Counted from the first letter of the stretch, positions 53,309 through 63,077 are shown. The stretch: 64,000 nucleotides of DNA from Nitrosospira multiformis (GCA_017306155.1 JAFKJB010000006.1:62001-126000), one strand, 5' to 3'. Numbers and translations are program-made. Notes: generated by a model from the letters alone, not told the origin.

Positions 53309-54395
53309 CCGCCTCGATACCCATGCTGGATAATCTGATTCCCGCGGACTCCAGTCCTGCGACGAGGTGCCCTGCCCCTGCCCGCAAGGTCGCGATGGAC
53401 GATTCGGCTGCAACAAGACGCACTTCGACTCCGGACTCACCCAGCCTTAGAACCGCGCTGACAGATCCCAGATTCGGCAGCGAAAGACGTACACTGGTTT
53501 TCCATACGGGATATCGGGTGATGCCATCACCCTCCGGTTCATCCATCTTCTCCCCGACTGTATCCCACTCGATAGCCTGGCCGGGCCAGATTTCGCCTCG
53601 CCACTGAAGATGCCCGCTTTCCAGAACATCCAGCTGCTGCCGCAAGAGCGCTTGAGTATCGCGATGCATGGGATTCGAATAATCCTGATGCGGTTGAACT
53701 GGTAAACGAAGCCCGCCTGCCGGTGAGGCCGGAGGTGAAGCAGTACCGGACGGCTGCGAGAGGTTTCCTGATAAACGCCCCTGCGGTTCCAGCAGCAGGC
53801 TTGTCAATGATCTTTTGCCGGTCACCCATTGCGCCAGATGAAACTCATAAAACAGCCCGCTTGAACTGATTGCCTGCATCAGCCCTTGAGCGAGTTGCGC
53901 ATGCTGGGCCGTCGTACCCTCGCGTGGCGGCGCGGGAAGCAATGGCGCCGCCGCATTTGGCTGATTCGCCTGTGCGGATCGACTGTCGGAAGGAAGCAGA
54001 AGCGGCTGCTGGAGCAGCATGCTGATGAAGCGCCCGGTTTCACTCAGCTGCGAAGCCAATGACGGAGAGTCGGGCACGAGCCCGAACGTCGGCCTTGGCG
54101 CGCGGGATAAAAAAATCAGATTGAAAGTTTCGCCCGGATGCGCGCTCCGGGGCAATTTCATCTGCAACGCCTGTCCGTCTTGCCCCTCCCGGGCGTATAG
54201 CATTACGATGAATTCGTTATCGGGAAGCAGGGCCTGTACCTGCGCTCTCAGAGAGCGCCCCGGCTCCAGTCCGGCGAGGAACGAAGTAAAATCCTCACGT
54301 CTTTGAAGTGAAGACTGAACCGGGCGGATTGAAGTTATTGCCGCGATTGTGCCGGATGCATGCAGATCGAATTCTCCTGTTCCGGGTTGATCCAC
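53286..54395 (-). CDS. FliK-like hook-length control protein (second copy)
   Basis: The protein has 369 residues. Its C-terminal part has 'SVRLSLPNLGSVSAVLRLGE', 'SGVEVRLVAAESSIATLRAG' and 'LVAGLESAGIRLSSMGIEAD', which resemble the Flg_hook domain. The N-terminal two thirds are Pro/Ser/Gln-rich. Together with the FlhB-like gene, which it overlaps by 23 bases, it forms a pair seen in betaproteobacterial fli clusters. Whether it controls hook length or another export step is not known; sequence similarity to the first FliK is limited to the end. Confidence 0.82.
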   Translation of the reverse strand: MDQPGTGEFDLHASGTIAAITSIRPVQSSLQRREDFTSFLAGLEPGRSLRAQVQALLPDNEFIVMLYAREGQDGQALQMKLPRSAHPGETFNLIFLSRAPRPTFGLVPDSPSLASQLSETGRFISMLLQQPLLLPSDSRSAQANQPNAAAPLLPAPPREGTTAQHAQLAQGLMQAISSSGLFYEFHLAQWVTGKRSLTSLLLEPQGRLSGNLSQPSGTASPPASPAGGLRLPVQPHQDYSNPMHRDTQALLRQQLDVLESGHLQWRGEIWPGQAIEWDTVGEKMDEPEGDGITRYPVWKTSVRLSLPNLGSVSAVLRLGESGVEVRLVAAESSIATLRAGAGHLVAGLESAGIRLSSMGIEADERTGSV

Positions 54396-54425
54396 TGCTG
54401 GGGTGTCTGAGCGAATTAAACAGGT

Positions 54426-54779
54426 CTATCTGCACCCATCAATATTCCACGCTCCCGACTCATATGCCTGACGCACGCACCGCGAGCGGCTGGCAGTGCC
54501 GAGCAGAGCCTGAACCTGCCTCATCCATGGCTCCGTGTACTCGCGTATCACGGCGTCATCGGCCAGAATCTTGTGAATCAGTTCAACTTTCCGCCGCTGC
54601 ATATCCGGCGGAAGCCGCACCGGTTCCGCGGCCTCGAGCTGTGCCACCAGGGCTGCGCAGCGTCGCTCCAATCCCGCAAGCTGATCCCATTCACTCGCCT
54701 GGGCAGCTTCTCTCATCTCTCCGGTAAGATCGGAAAGGGACTGAAACACAGCAAGGTTTTCTGCACTTGTCATCATCAT
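54426..54779 (-). CDS. fliT: Flagellar export chaperone FliT
   Basis: The protein has 117 residues and is all helical: 'VFQSLSDLTGEMREAAQASE', 'WDQLAGLERRCAALVAQLEA' and 'ILADDAVIREYTEPWMRQVQ'. It fits FliT, the chaperone of the cap protein FliD, both in length and in place right after fliS (overlap of one base). Confidence 0.85.
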   Translation of the reverse strand: MMMTSAENLAVFQSLSDLTGEMREAAQASEWDQLAGLERRCAALVAQLEAAEPVRLPPDMQRRKVELIHKILADDAVIREYTEPWMRQVQALLGTASRSRCVRQAYESGAWNIDGCR

Positions 54780-55243
54780 TACGCTTTTTTCAGATTGGCA
54801 ATGCCGTCACGAGTGACGGATGAAATCATTTTTCCCTCTTCACCTGGCTGCGTGAACGATCCGATCGCCTCCCATGCCTCGTGCAGTTCGCCAAGAAGAC
54901 TATTTACCTCTTCGATGTATTCCGGTTTGTCATGAACGCTGGCCTGCAACAGCCGGCGCCCCATGTACTCATAAAGTGCATTCAACTGCTGTGCGAGCTC
55001 TCCTCCCGCCTTGATGTCCAGGCTGGCTTGCAAGCCGGAGTTGATGATCGCAATGGCTTTGGAAATCGCTTCACCCCTGGCTGCGATCTGGCCGCTGCGT
55101 GTGTGAGCAAGCGCCGAAGCCAATGCTATCCGCGCTCCTTCGAACAGCATCAGAACGAGCTTATGAGGGCTGGCGGCGATTACACCCGTTTCAAGACCAA
55201 CCCGGGCGTAGGCGTTTACGCCGCAGCGAGATGCTGGATACAT
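54779..55243 (-). CDS. fliS: Flagellin export chaperone FliS
   Basis: From ATG 55243 the protein has 154 residues; AAAGGAGC stands at the right distance before this ATG and lies inside the seven codons that a start at 55264 would add. FliS hallmarks are 'NAYARVGLETGVIAASPHKL', 'VLMLFEGARIALASALAHTR' and 'LYEYMGRRLLQASVHDKPEY'. It binds the flagellin C-terminus before export. It is some 20 residues longer than usual at the C-terminus. Confidence 0.93.
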   Translation of the reverse strand: MYPASRCGVNAYARVGLETGVIAASPHKLVLMLFEGARIALASALAHTRSGQIAARGEAISKAIAIINSGLQASLDIKAGGELAQQLNALYEYMGRRLLQASVHDKPEYIEEVNSLLGELHEAWEAIGSFTQPGEEGKMISSVTRDGIANLKKA

Positions 55244-55260
55244 ATATTTGCTCCTTTCTG

Positions 55261-57270
55261 TCATTTTCCGTTGAGAGCCGGCAGCGCGGCCAGTTGTTGC
55301 TGAAGAAACTGGCTCGTCTGCGTCAGGCTGCCCAGCATGGTGTCGAGCGCGGAGAACTGCGCCCGGTAACGCGCCTCAACCATTTCGAGTCGGCGACTGA
55401 AATCCTCCTGGCGCCGATCCATATCCTTGATGCTGGCGTTCAGCCCATCGACCCGGCCGGCGATCACTCCTTCAGCAGCGAGAAACGCTTCTGCAACCCT
55501 GCTCAATCGCTCGGCATAACCGCGCGAGAACTCCACTGTGCCCCGGGCGCCGGGCGCACCGCCGTGAATGGCGACGCGCAGGCCTTCGGCCACTCCCCCG
55601 CCAGGGGCAGTCAGCATCTGTCCCGATCCTGCGGCGGAAACGCCATTGATGGAGCCTGCGGCATCCATTCCCGTCACTCCCGCAGGACTGGCCCCGAGCA
55701 GATTGACGGCGCCATTCCCTCCCGTGAGGACGACACTGGAGGCGGATCCATAGCGCGCCGACACGACGCTCAATACGCCGCCGGACTGGGAAACCGATAC
55801 TGAAATTCCTTCGGCAGCCAGGCCGGAGAAACCATTCAGCCTGCTTTGCACTTCGGCCGCCAGTGCATCCGCGGAAGCATAAGTTCCCGCAGCCAGCGTA
55901 ATGCCGGCTGCCACCCCATCCACATTGAAATTGAGCTGGTCGTTGACCCCTGCCGTTATCGTCAGTCCTGCCGCCTGGTTTCCGCTGAGGCTGCCTTGCG
56001 TTGCAAGTCGCGTAACTGAAACGGCATAATTTCCAGCCATTGTCTTGTCCGTTGCGCCGTCGTATGCGATCAGGCTGTCGGTGGAAGTGCCGCCTATCGT
56101 AAACAGCTTGCCGATCTGTTCAAATTTTGCGTCCATCGACGCTTGCAGCTTTGCGGCATCCACTGCCAGGCTGCCGTCTTTCTGCAAGGCAACGCCGATC
56201 TGGGAGAGGGAGGTGAAGTCGTTCCCGCTGCCGGTCATGGCCATCAACGCCGCCTGAATGCCGCGCTGAACCGAGAACGCGGCCGAATCCCCCTGCAATA
56301 TCGCGCCCTTCTTTGCTCCCGGGTTATAAGCCGTGAGGCTGGAAAGCGTTTGATTGATGCTGTTGTACGATTTTACGAATGTTTCGACCGCTGTCTTGAC
56401 AGCAGCGGTATCCTGCGAGACATTCAGTGTCGTCGGACTGCCTGCATTCGTTTTGAGCAGGTTGAGTGTGATGCCTTCAATTGCGTCTGTAATCGTATTC
56501 GAGGATTTGACGATATCGATCCCGTCGATCCTGAGCTTCGCATCCTGCGCAGCCTGCACCTGGGTGAGATTCCTGCCGGAGCCTCCTCCCGCGGTTGGGT
56601 CGAAGGCAAGGCTGGAGAGTCCGGCTGCATCGAGGTTGCCGCCATCGTCATCGCTGACTGTAATCTTCAGGCTGTTCGCCGCGCCCGTATCCTTTGCGGT
56701 CAGCACAAGCTTGTTGCTGGTGCCGTCATTCACAATCGTTGCACTCACGCCGGCATTGGCTGCATTGATGGCGTCTCGCACCCCCGAGAGGGTGTTGCGG
56801 GAAGGATCGATCGTTATCGTTTGCGCCGGTTTCGCATCGTTGAGAGTAAAAGTGTTCAGGACACTATCATAAGTGCCGTACTGTATCGTCAAAGTCCCGC
56901 TGCCCACGATGCTTGACGTGCTGGCAAAACCGTCCGAACGGATCTTCTGCTGCTGGGCAAGCTGCTGCACTTCCACCGAATAATTACCCGGCACCGCCTT
57001 GCCGGTGCTATTCCCGGTTGCAGTCAACAGGGAGCTGTCTGCCGCACTCGCGGTAACAGCCTGATATTTTGCAGGATCAGCCAGCCCCTGCATTGCCGTC
57101 TGAAAAGCGGACAAAGCGCCTTTCAAGGTTCCATAAGCGGATAATTTTGCCTGATAGTCGGATTCGCGCTTCTGAAGCAAAGCAAGCGGCGCGCGTTCGG
57201 CCGCCATCAGCTGGCTGACCAGGCCATTTACATCCAGGTTGGAACCTGCTCCCGCAGCGGTAATCGCCAT
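55261..57270 (-). CDS. fliD: Flagellar filament cap protein FliD
   Basis: The protein has 669 residues from ATG 57270. The N-terminus 'GSNLDVNGLVSQLMAAERAP' and the C-terminus 'QFSALDTMLGSLTQTSQFLQ' with 'QQLAALPAL' form the cap D0 region. Between them are flagellin-hook-IN-type motifs ('YSVEVQQLAQQQKIRSDGFA', 'GVRDAINAANAGVSATIVND'). It is longer than E. coli FliD (468), with an extra repeat near residues 415-560. It lies between flaG and fliS. Confidence 0.94.
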   Translation of the reverse strand: MAITAAGAGSNLDVNGLVSQLMAAERAPLALLQKRESDYQAKLSAYGTLKGALSAFQTAMQGLADPAKYQAVTASAADSSLLTATGNSTGKAVPGNYSVEVQQLAQQQKIRSDGFASTSSIVGSGTLTIQYGTYDSVLNTFTLNDAKPAQTITIDPSRNTLSGVRDAINAANAGVSATIVNDGTSNKLVLTAKDTGAANSLKITVSDDDGGNLDAAGLSSLAFDPTAGGGSGRNLTQVQAAQDAKLRIDGIDIVKSSNTITDAIEGITLNLLKTNAGSPTTLNVSQDTAAVKTAVETFVKSYNSINQTLSSLTAYNPGAKKGAILQGDSAAFSVQRGIQAALMAMTGSGNDFTSLSQIGVALQKDGSLAVDAAKLQASMDAKFEQIGKLFTIGGTSTDSLIAYDGATDKTMAGNYAVSVTRLATQGSLSGNQAAGLTITAGVNDQLNFNVDGVAAGITLAAGTYASADALAAEVQSRLNGFSGLAAEGISVSVSQSGGVLSVVSARYGSASSVVLTGGNGAVNLLGASPAGVTGMDAAGSINGVSAAGSGQMLTAPGGGVAEGLRVAIHGGAPGARGTVEFSRGYAERLSRVAEAFLAAEGVIAGRVDGLNASIKDMDRRQEDFSRRLEMVEARYRAQFSALDTMLGSLTQTSQFLQQQLAALPALNGK

Positions 57271-57323
57271 ATTCCTGTCCTCTTCTGTTTTTCCTGTCTT
57301 CGGCGGGCATGCCCACCCTGCCA

Positions 57324-57665
57324 TCAGGCTTTGATGCGCAGCAACAAACCCTGCAGCTGATTCATGGCTTTTGCCAGGGCCAGCATTTCTTCCATGGGAA
57401 TCTGCTTCACCAGTTCCCGGGTTTCGTTGTCTACGATTTTTACTATTATCCTGTTGGTGTCGTTATCAACGCTGAATTCCAGGCTCGAGCCGGCGAGTAG
57501 CGTTGCTTCCTTTTCAGTTTCCTGCTTCACCTGCACGGTCTGCGGCGTCGATGGATTCCCTTCCCCGGCCGACAGGCGAGCATCGACGTGCGGGAGTTCC
57601 CTTTCGGTTGCTCTGGAACCGATCCCTGGTTGAATGGCGGCTCCCGATTGTTCGATTTTCATCAT
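57324..57665 (-). CDS. flaG: FlaG family protein
   Basis: The protein has 113 residues. The C-terminal 55 residues are the FlaG domain: 'LEFSVDNDTNRIIVKIVDNE' and 'TRELVKQIPMEEMLALAKAM'. The N-terminal half is a variable linker. FlaG influences filament length in other bacteria. The order fliC-flaG-fliD-fliS-fliT is typical. Confidence 0.92.
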   Translation of the reverse strand: MMKIEQSGAAIQPGIGSRATERELPHVDARLSAGEGNPSTPQTVQVKQETEKEATLLAGSSLEFSVDNDTNRIIVKIVDNETRELVKQIPMEEMLALAKAMNQLQGLLLRIKA

Positions 57666-57770
57666 GGACTCCAGAGGGTTCCAGAGGGTTCGAGCGGGGA
57701 CCGAAAGCCTGCTTTCGCTCCCCGTTCATCACGCGCCCGGCCATTCAGGCCGAGGTCGCGGTACCGGCGA

Positions 57771-58937
57771 TTAGCCTCTCAGCAGCGTCAATACGCTTTG
57801 CGGCATCGCATTTGCCTGGGCCAGCATGGCCGTTCCCGCCTGCTGCAGCACCTGGTTGCGCGAAAGCGATGCTGTTTCCGCTGCGAAGTCGGCATCCATG
57901 ATGCGGCTGCGCGAAGCGGAAAGGTTCTCGGAGGCGGTCTGAAGGTTCGAAACCGCCGAGGAGAACCGGTTCTGGTAGGCGCCGAGGTCGGCACGGGCGG
58001 CATTGAGCGAGCTCAGCGCGGAGTCCATCGAGGCGATGGCAGTGTCGGCATTGGCGGTGGTGTCTATCTTCAGCGAGGCGAAGCCAACGACAGTGGTCCC
58101 CGTTGCTGCGTTTGTGCCGGCGGTCAGGCCGGTACGCGCCGTAGTAGCCGATCCACTCATGGCCACAGTAATGCCGGCGCTGGACGCGCTGGTCAGTGTC
58201 ACCTTGCCGGCGCCATCGTCAGTCGCAGTTACCCCGGTGGTGCCCGTAATCAGGTTGATCGCCGTTCTTACGGCTATTCCCTGATCGGCAGCCGTACCGC
58301 CTGCGGTAATGGCGCCCACGTCAACTCCGTTGATTTTCAGGTCACCTGCGACGATATCATCTGCCGGCGTCGCAAATCCCGTGACGACTGCGCCAGCAAC
58401 GGTGGTTGAGTAAGTGGTGGTAGTGCCCAGGGACGAGCTTTGTGCGTTGACGATACTGTTGATATTGATAGTCTCGCCCACATTGGCGCCCACCTGGAAA
58501 GCTTGATTGGTGAAACTGCCGTCGAGCAGTTTGATGCCGTTGAACGTGGTGGTCGAAGCAACGCGGTCGATTTCCGCCTTGAGTTGCTGAACCTCATTGT
58601 TGAGCGCGGTGCGGTCGCTTGCGCTGTTGCTGGCATTGCGCGATTGCACCGCCAGTTCGCGTATGCGCTGCAGGTTGTTGCCGATTTCGCCCAGCGCGCC
58701 TTCTGCCGTCTGGGACATCGAGATGGCATCGTTGGCGTTGCGGGTTGCCTGGTTGAAGCCCCTGATCTGGGAAGTCATGCGCTCCGAAATCGCCAGCCCG
58801 GCAGCATCGTCCTTTGCGCCGTTGATGCGCAGGCCGGAGGACAGGCGCTGCAGCGTGGTGGCGAGTGCGTTCTGCGAACCGTTGAGGTTGCGCTGCGCAT
58901 TCATGGAAATGACGTTGGTATTGATGATTGCAGCCAT
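57771..58937 (-). CDS. fliC: Flagellin
   Basis: The protein has 388 residues. Conserved D0/D1 ends: N-terminal '[20 protein letters not shown]', '[20 protein letters not shown]', and C-terminal '[20 protein letters not shown]' ending 'LRG'. The centre (residues about 175-290) is a short Ala/Thr/Gly-rich variable domain. AAGGAG stands before ATG 58937. It is the first gene of the filament block; the 465-bp gap upstream should carry its promoter, but no clear sigma-28 element could be fixed by eye. Confidence 0.97.
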   Translation of the reverse strand: MAAIINTNVISMNAQRNLNGSQNALATTLQRLSSGLRINGAKDDAAGLAISERMTSQIRGFNQATRNANDAISMSQTAEGALGEIGNNLQRIRELAVQSRNASNSASDRTALNNEVQQLKAEIDRVASTTTFNGIKLLDGSFTNQAFQVGANVGETININSIVNAQSSSLGTTTTYSTTVAGAVVTGFATPADDIVAGDLKINGVDVGAITAGGTAADQGIAVRTAINLITGTTGVTATDDGAGKVTLTSASSAGITVAMSGSATTARTGLTAGTNAATGTTVVGFASLKIDTTANADTAIASMDSALSSLNAARADLGAYQNRFSSAVSNLQTASENLSASRSRIMDADFAAETASLSRNQVLQQAGTAMLAQANAMPQSVLTLLRG

Positions 58938-59402
58938 GTAAATCTCCTTGACTAATTTTTGATGAAATTACACCTACAGCCGTCAACTTTTGGTTCGCCT
59001 CAATTACCGAAGCTAATCAACTGCTGTTATGCTTATTAACGGTGGTCCGGGAGAAACATTTAATGGCATCGTCACGTTTTTTTGGCGCAGCTGTCCCTGC
59101 CCTCTTCCCGGGTTCATTCAGCGCAGTTATCCGGCTGGAGGAAAGATATCCCGGCCAGTGGGCAGGCAGACGTGAATGATAGAAGGAGGCGGAGCTGCGC
59201 AATGCGCAGATTAACGGGGTGAACAGCGTCGTATATTCGGCGCTGCCTTAATCTGCCCTACTGCCGCAAAAGCGGAATCTGGAGCGGAGACGATATTTTG
59301 AAATGGCCGCGGAGAAAAAGCCGGATCGGTACTTTGAGCGCAGGCTTTGGGCACGCCTGATATGAAGAAATATCGAATCCGTGTGCAGAATAACTCGGAA
59401 AC
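58938..59402. other. Intergenic region upstream of fliC
   Basis: No gene is supported in these 465 bases. A 61-codon minus-strand frame (59017-59202) has no ribosome-binding site and unusual composition. The region contains the fliC leader and promoter and the 3' end of the response-regulator transcript; no terminator hairpin with a T-run was found. Confidence 0.5.
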
Positions 59403-60029
59403 TCAGGCGAGGCCGTTCTTGATTGCGTAGTGAGTCACTTCCGCGTTGTTCTTGAGTTTCATCTTTTGCAGGAGGCGGCCGCGATAGACACTCACGGTCT
59501 TGACCGACAGATGCATTTCCTCGGCGACATCCGTGAGACTCTTGCCTGAAGCGATCAGGCGCAGGGTCTGGTATTCCCGATCGGACAACATTTCGTGCGG
59601 CGGACGGTCGTGATCAGTGCCAAGGCTTTCAGCCATGGCTTCCGCCATGGTGGGCGTCAGGTACTTGCGCCCCCTGGCGACCTGGTTGATGGCGGCCATC
59701 AACTCATTGGGAGCGCTCTGCTTGGTGATATAACCGGAAGCTCCCGCCTTCAGGGCCCGAATCGCATAAAGTCCCTCCTCGTGCATGCTCAGCATGAGCA
59801 CAGGTAACTTGGGACGCTCTTTCCTGATCTGCTTCAACACTTCGATGCCGTTCCTGTCGGGCAGGGAAATATCCAGCACCACCACGCTCCATTCACCCTC
59901 GCGCAGTTGCTGCATCGCCGCTCCACCCGATTCCGCTTCCGCGATGATGTCAATTTTTCCGCTTTCAGTCAGAATCTGCCTCAAGCCCTGGCGCACGATG
60001 GCGTGATCGTCGACGATCAGCACATTCAT
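59403..60029 (-). CDS. NarL/FixJ-type response regulator
   Basis: The protein has 208 residues from ATG 60029, which overlaps the kinase stop as ATGA; an ATG four codons earlier is possible. The receiver domain begins 'MNVLIVDDHAIVRQGLRQIL' with phosphoacceptor Asp53 in 'VVVLDISLPDRNG'. The C-terminal LuxR-type helix-turn-helix is 'LSDREYQTLRLIASGKSLTD' and 'VAEEMHLSVKTVSVYRGRLL'. It is the partner of the adjacent kinase and may regulate flagellar or other genes; its target is unknown. Confidence 0.94.
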   Translation of the reverse strand: MNVLIVDDHAIVRQGLRQILTESGKIDIIAEAESGGAAMQQLREGEWSVVVLDISLPDRNGIEVLKQIRKERPKLPVLMLSMHEEGLYAIRALKAGASGYITKQSAPNELMAAINQVARGRKYLTPTMAEAMAESLGTDHDRPPHEMLSDREYQTLRLIASGKSLTDVAEEMHLSVKTVSVYRGRLLQKMKLKNNAEVTHYAIKNGLA

Positions 60030-61228
60030 GACCGGGTCCATTTTCGTGAAATAGCTGTGGTAAGGACCGTTGTCCGTGCTTCCGCAGCAAGCGGAATCGA
60101 GAGATGCACGAGGGTGCCTTCACTTGCCTGCCCCTCCCCTGCCTGTTCCCGCTGAAGCCCCGGCTGATCTTGCCCTGCGCTGACCGTCAGTTTTCCCTCA
60201 AGCAGGCTCGCCCGCTCGACCATGCCCCGAATTCCGAATGAATCAAGCTTTCTGAAATCGTTTGGAGCGATACCGCAGCCATTATCCTGCACCTTGAGCT
60301 CCAGATATTCCTGCCTCACGTCCAGTCCGACCCAGACATGCGAAGCATGCGCATGCTTCGCAATATTGGTGAGCGCTTCCTGAAAAATTCGAAAAACGGC
60401 CACAGCCATGTCAGGCTCGAGTTCAATATCCGACTCGTTGCACGATACCTTGCAAGGGATGCCATAGCGTTTTGCAAACTCACCCGCTTCCCATTCTATT
60501 GCCGCAAAAATGCCAAAATCCATGATGCCCGGCCGCAGATCCCGGGAAATACGTTGTATCGAATGTATGGTGCGATCCACCAGATCGGAAACAGTACGCA
60601 CTTTCGCAAGCAATACTGCATTCTCGGCGCTGTCGGCAGCTGCATCGATGCGCCTCACCAGCCAGTCGAGATCGATCTTGATGGCAGTGAGGTTTCCTCC
60701 CAGATCATCGTGTATTTCCCTGGCAATGCGTATACGCTCGTGCTCCCTTGCCGCCATGACGTGCGCTGATACTTCCTTGAGCCGTTCATGGGATTCCTTG
60801 AGCTCTGCCTCCCGGCGCCTGCTCTCGGTAATATTGATGATAATGCCTTCCCAAATCACGCGCGCGCCCTTCTCCCGCCTCGGACTCGCTCGCAGGCTGA
60901 CCCACTTTATATCTCCGTAGGATTCGATCCACAGGCGTCCTTCCCAATTCCACGTTGTCAGGTTGGCCGCGGATTGCGCCTTCGAATACAGCAGGCTTTC
61001 CCGGTCTTCCGGGAGCACCAGATCCAGAAACAGCAAGGGGTTGGCTTTGAGTTCCGCAGCCGAAATCCCAAGCACGCTGACGCACTGGTCGCTGATAAAA
61101 GGCATGGAGGAGGCGCCGTTTCTCTTCTGTATGTATTGAAAAACCATGCCCGGAGAATTGGCGGCAACATCCGCAGGGTATGCTTCCCCCATATGGATGG
61201 GATCTGATTTTTCCTTTTTCTGTTTCAT
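60026..61228 (-). CDS. PAS-containing sensor histidine kinase (HisKA_3)
   Basis: The protein has 400 residues and no membrane segment, so it senses a cytoplasmic signal. Residues about 20-140 form a PAS domain with a PAC end ('IWEGIIINITESRRREAELK'). A short coiled coil leads to the HisKA_3 dimerisation domain, with phosphoacceptor His173 in 'RIAREIHDDLGGNLTAIKID'. The ATPase domain shows 'FQEALTNIAKHAHAS' and 'VQDNGCGIAPNDF'. It forms an operon with the response regulator. Confidence 0.94.
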   Translation of the reverse strand: MKQKKEKSDPIHMGEAYPADVAANSPGMVFQYIQKRNGASSMPFISDQCVSVLGISAAELKANPLLFLDLVLPEDRESLLYSKAQSAANLTTWNWEGRLWIESYGDIKWVSLRASPRREKGARVIWEGIIINITESRRREAELKESHERLKEVSAHVMAAREHERIRIAREIHDDLGGNLTAIKIDLDWLVRRIDAAADSAENAVLLAKVRTVSDLVDRTIHSIQRISRDLRPGIMDFGIFAAIEWEAGEFAKRYGIPCKVSCNESDIELEPDMAVAVFRIFQEALTNIAKHAHASHVWVGLDVRQEYLELKVQDNGCGIAPNDFRKLDSFGIRGMVERASLLEGKLTVSAGQDQPGLQREQAGEGQASEGTLVHLSIPLAAEARTTVLTTAISRKWTRS

Positions 61229-61318
61229 GGAATGCTGATACGTTATTGACTGGCAAGCTACAATGCGGCAGACCCTGGCTGGACGTAGAGGATACGGCGA
61301 TCATGCACCCTTGAAGAT

Positions 61319-61642
61319 TTACGCATCCTTGCAGATATTTTCAAGAGCGCGCTGAATAAGATCGGAATTCTCAGGCCGGACCAGGCGAGCCATTTCTTTT
61401 CCGTCCTTCAAAAAGATCAAGGTCGGCCAAAGCTTCACCCCAAACGAGCGTCCCAACCGTCGACCTTTTCCATCCTCGATCCGGATATGGCGCACCGGTG
61501 AAGCTCCGGACAAGACTGAAGCAATCAACGGCTGCGCAGCCCGGCAGTATCCGCACCACGCTGCACCGAACTCGACAAGAGTTGGGCCCTGGAGCGATTC
61601 GATCTCGGCACGGGTTGGCTCGCTGCCCTGAACAATATCCAT
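61319..61642 (-). CDS. Thioredoxin-like protein
   Basis: The protein has 107 residues from ATG 61642 ('MDIVQGSEPTRAEIESLQGP'); the frame is open further upstream but without family sequence. The active site is 'EFGAAWCGYCRAAQPLI', a WCxxC motif with Gly-Tyr between the cysteines, and the cis-Pro region is 'GVKLWPTLIFLKDGKEMARL'. It lacks a signal peptide, so it should be a cytoplasmic disulfide reductase. It sits 90 bases upstream of the kinase gene. Confidence 0.88.
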   Translation of the reverse strand: MDIVQGSEPTRAEIESLQGPTLVEFGAAWCGYCRAAQPLIASVLSGASPVRHIRIEDGKGRRLGRSFGVKLWPTLIFLKDGKEMARLVRPENSDLIQRALENICKDA

Positions 61643-61802
61643 TCCTGTATTATAACCGCTCCAGGGTCCCGGTTTCCCGGCCTTCCGGGAGGGCGAAGTG
61701 GAATCCTTTTTTATCTTCCCCCAGGCAACTCTTGAACCCTCATATGCGGGTGCATCCAGAACGCGAAAAATCTGCCAGACGACGGGGGAAAAACCAGGCT
61801 CT

Positions 61803-63077
61803 CTATAAAGTAGGCAATAAACTGTTGCTCCATTCAAATGCTTCCAGCTGGAATGGATAAAGCTCTTCAATCGACAGTTCCAATCTGGCAAGCAGGGGCA
61901 TGAGCGGTCTGCCGGCTTCACCGGGTTTTTCGAGATATTCGGCCAGCTTCAGCAAATCCCCGTAGAACCCCGTCCGATACAGCAAGGCTTCGGTGATCTC
62001 CTCGCTCAGAACGATCTGGCGGAGAATTCTTTCCATGTGTTGTCCGAACAAAGCATCCAGCAAGGATAAAATACCCACGGTAAAGGCAATATCAGCCATG
62101 CTTCTGTCTGCGGGCTGAAGTTTTCGGGCGACGAGTTCAAGAAGTTTGCCGCGTGTCGCTGCCAGCAGGAGAAGCGGCGACCCGAACTGGGTCTGAGGAT
62201 CCGACCCGACATAGATCTGTATTTGCAACCATCGCTGCAACTGGCGGCGGCCGAGGACCATCAAAGCCTCGTTTAACGAATGTATGCTTTTCGTGACACC
62301 CATGCCCGGCGTATTGACCAGTCGTAATAAGGACAGGCAGAGCGATACCTCCTTCTTGATGCGCTGCTCGATTTCTATGGTGTCGGCGTCCCGGGCTATC
62401 AGAGTCATCAGTTCCATGATCGCCAGTTGCGAAGTTGCAAGCTTCTTGCCTGACAGAAGAGCCGGTTTTGCAAAGTAATAGCCCTGGTAATAGTCAAATT
62501 CGAGTTCAAGGCAATTCTGGAATTGATCGATCGTCTCTACTTTGTCAGCGAGCAGCACCTTGTGTGCCTGCCTGAACTGGCGAACGAGCCTGGCCAGATC
62601 GGCGCACGTCATGACGGATGTATCGATCTTGATGATTTCAACGAACGGCAGTAACGGTTTTATGTATTCGGACAGGGTGATGACATCATCCAGCGCGAAC
62701 CGATATCCTGCATCCGCCAGATCGGCAACACGCCGGACGAGTTCGGGAGTGATCTTGTCCGTTTGGGGAAATTCGAACACAACTTTTTTGGCTGGCAGAA
62801 AATTAACGAGATCTCCCATCAACAACGTGGAATTCACGTTGAAGAAGCCCAGCGCGTTCCCGGTCACGTTCTCGATGCCCAGTTCGGATGTATGTGCGAT
62901 GATGGAAGCGGCGCCGCGTGTCTCCTCGACACCAACCGGCGCCCTGACTCCCGTACGGCGGAATAACAGCTCGTAAGCGATCAGATTCTGGTTACGATCC
63001 AGAATAGGCTGGCGCGCCAGGAAAAATTCCTTTACCTGCGCAACCGAAGAAATGTGTAGAGTCGTATCTAGAATCAT
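61803..63077 (-). CDS. EAL-HDOD (YuxH-like) signalling protein
   Basis: The protein has 424 residues. Residues about 15-215 are an EAL-like fold: 'FFLARQPILDRNQNLIAYEL' replaces the catalytic EAL triad, and 'YRFALDDVITLSEYIKPLLP' and 'QGYYFAKPAL' keep the fold. The loss of the EVL/EAL metal-binding Glu argues against cyclic-di-GMP hydrolysis. Residues about 215-400 are an HDOD domain ('CLSLLRLVNTPGMGVTKSIH', 'EALMVLGRRQLQRWLQIQIY'). Such proteins act as signalling adaptors, often linked to motility. It lies between flgL and the thioredoxin gene. Confidence 0.88.
   Translation of the reverse strand: MILDTTLHISSVAQVKEFFLARQPILDRNQNLIAYELLFRRTGVRAPVGVEETRGAASIIAHTSELGIENVTGNALGFFNVNSTLLMGDLVNFLPAKKVVFEFPQTDKITPELVRRVADLADAGYRFALDDVITLSEYIKPLLPFVEIIKIDTSVMTCADLARLVRQFRQAHKVLLADKVETIDQFQNCLELEFDYYQGYYFAKPALLSGKKLATSQLAIMELMTLIARDADTIEIEQRIKKEVSLCLSLLRLVNTPGMGVTKSIHSLNEALMVLGRRQLQRWLQIQIYVGSDPQTQFGSPLLLLAATRGKLLELVARKLQPADRSMADIAFTVGILSLLDALFGQHMERILRQIVLSEEITEALLYRTGFYGDLLKLAEYLEKPGEAGRPLMPLLARLELSIEELYPFQLEAFEWSNSLLPTL

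Noticed and set aside
58938..59060. Sigma-28 promoter for fliC
   Set aside because: Words resembling parts of the consensus occur, but no TAAA and GCCGATAA pair with correct spacing could be fixed.
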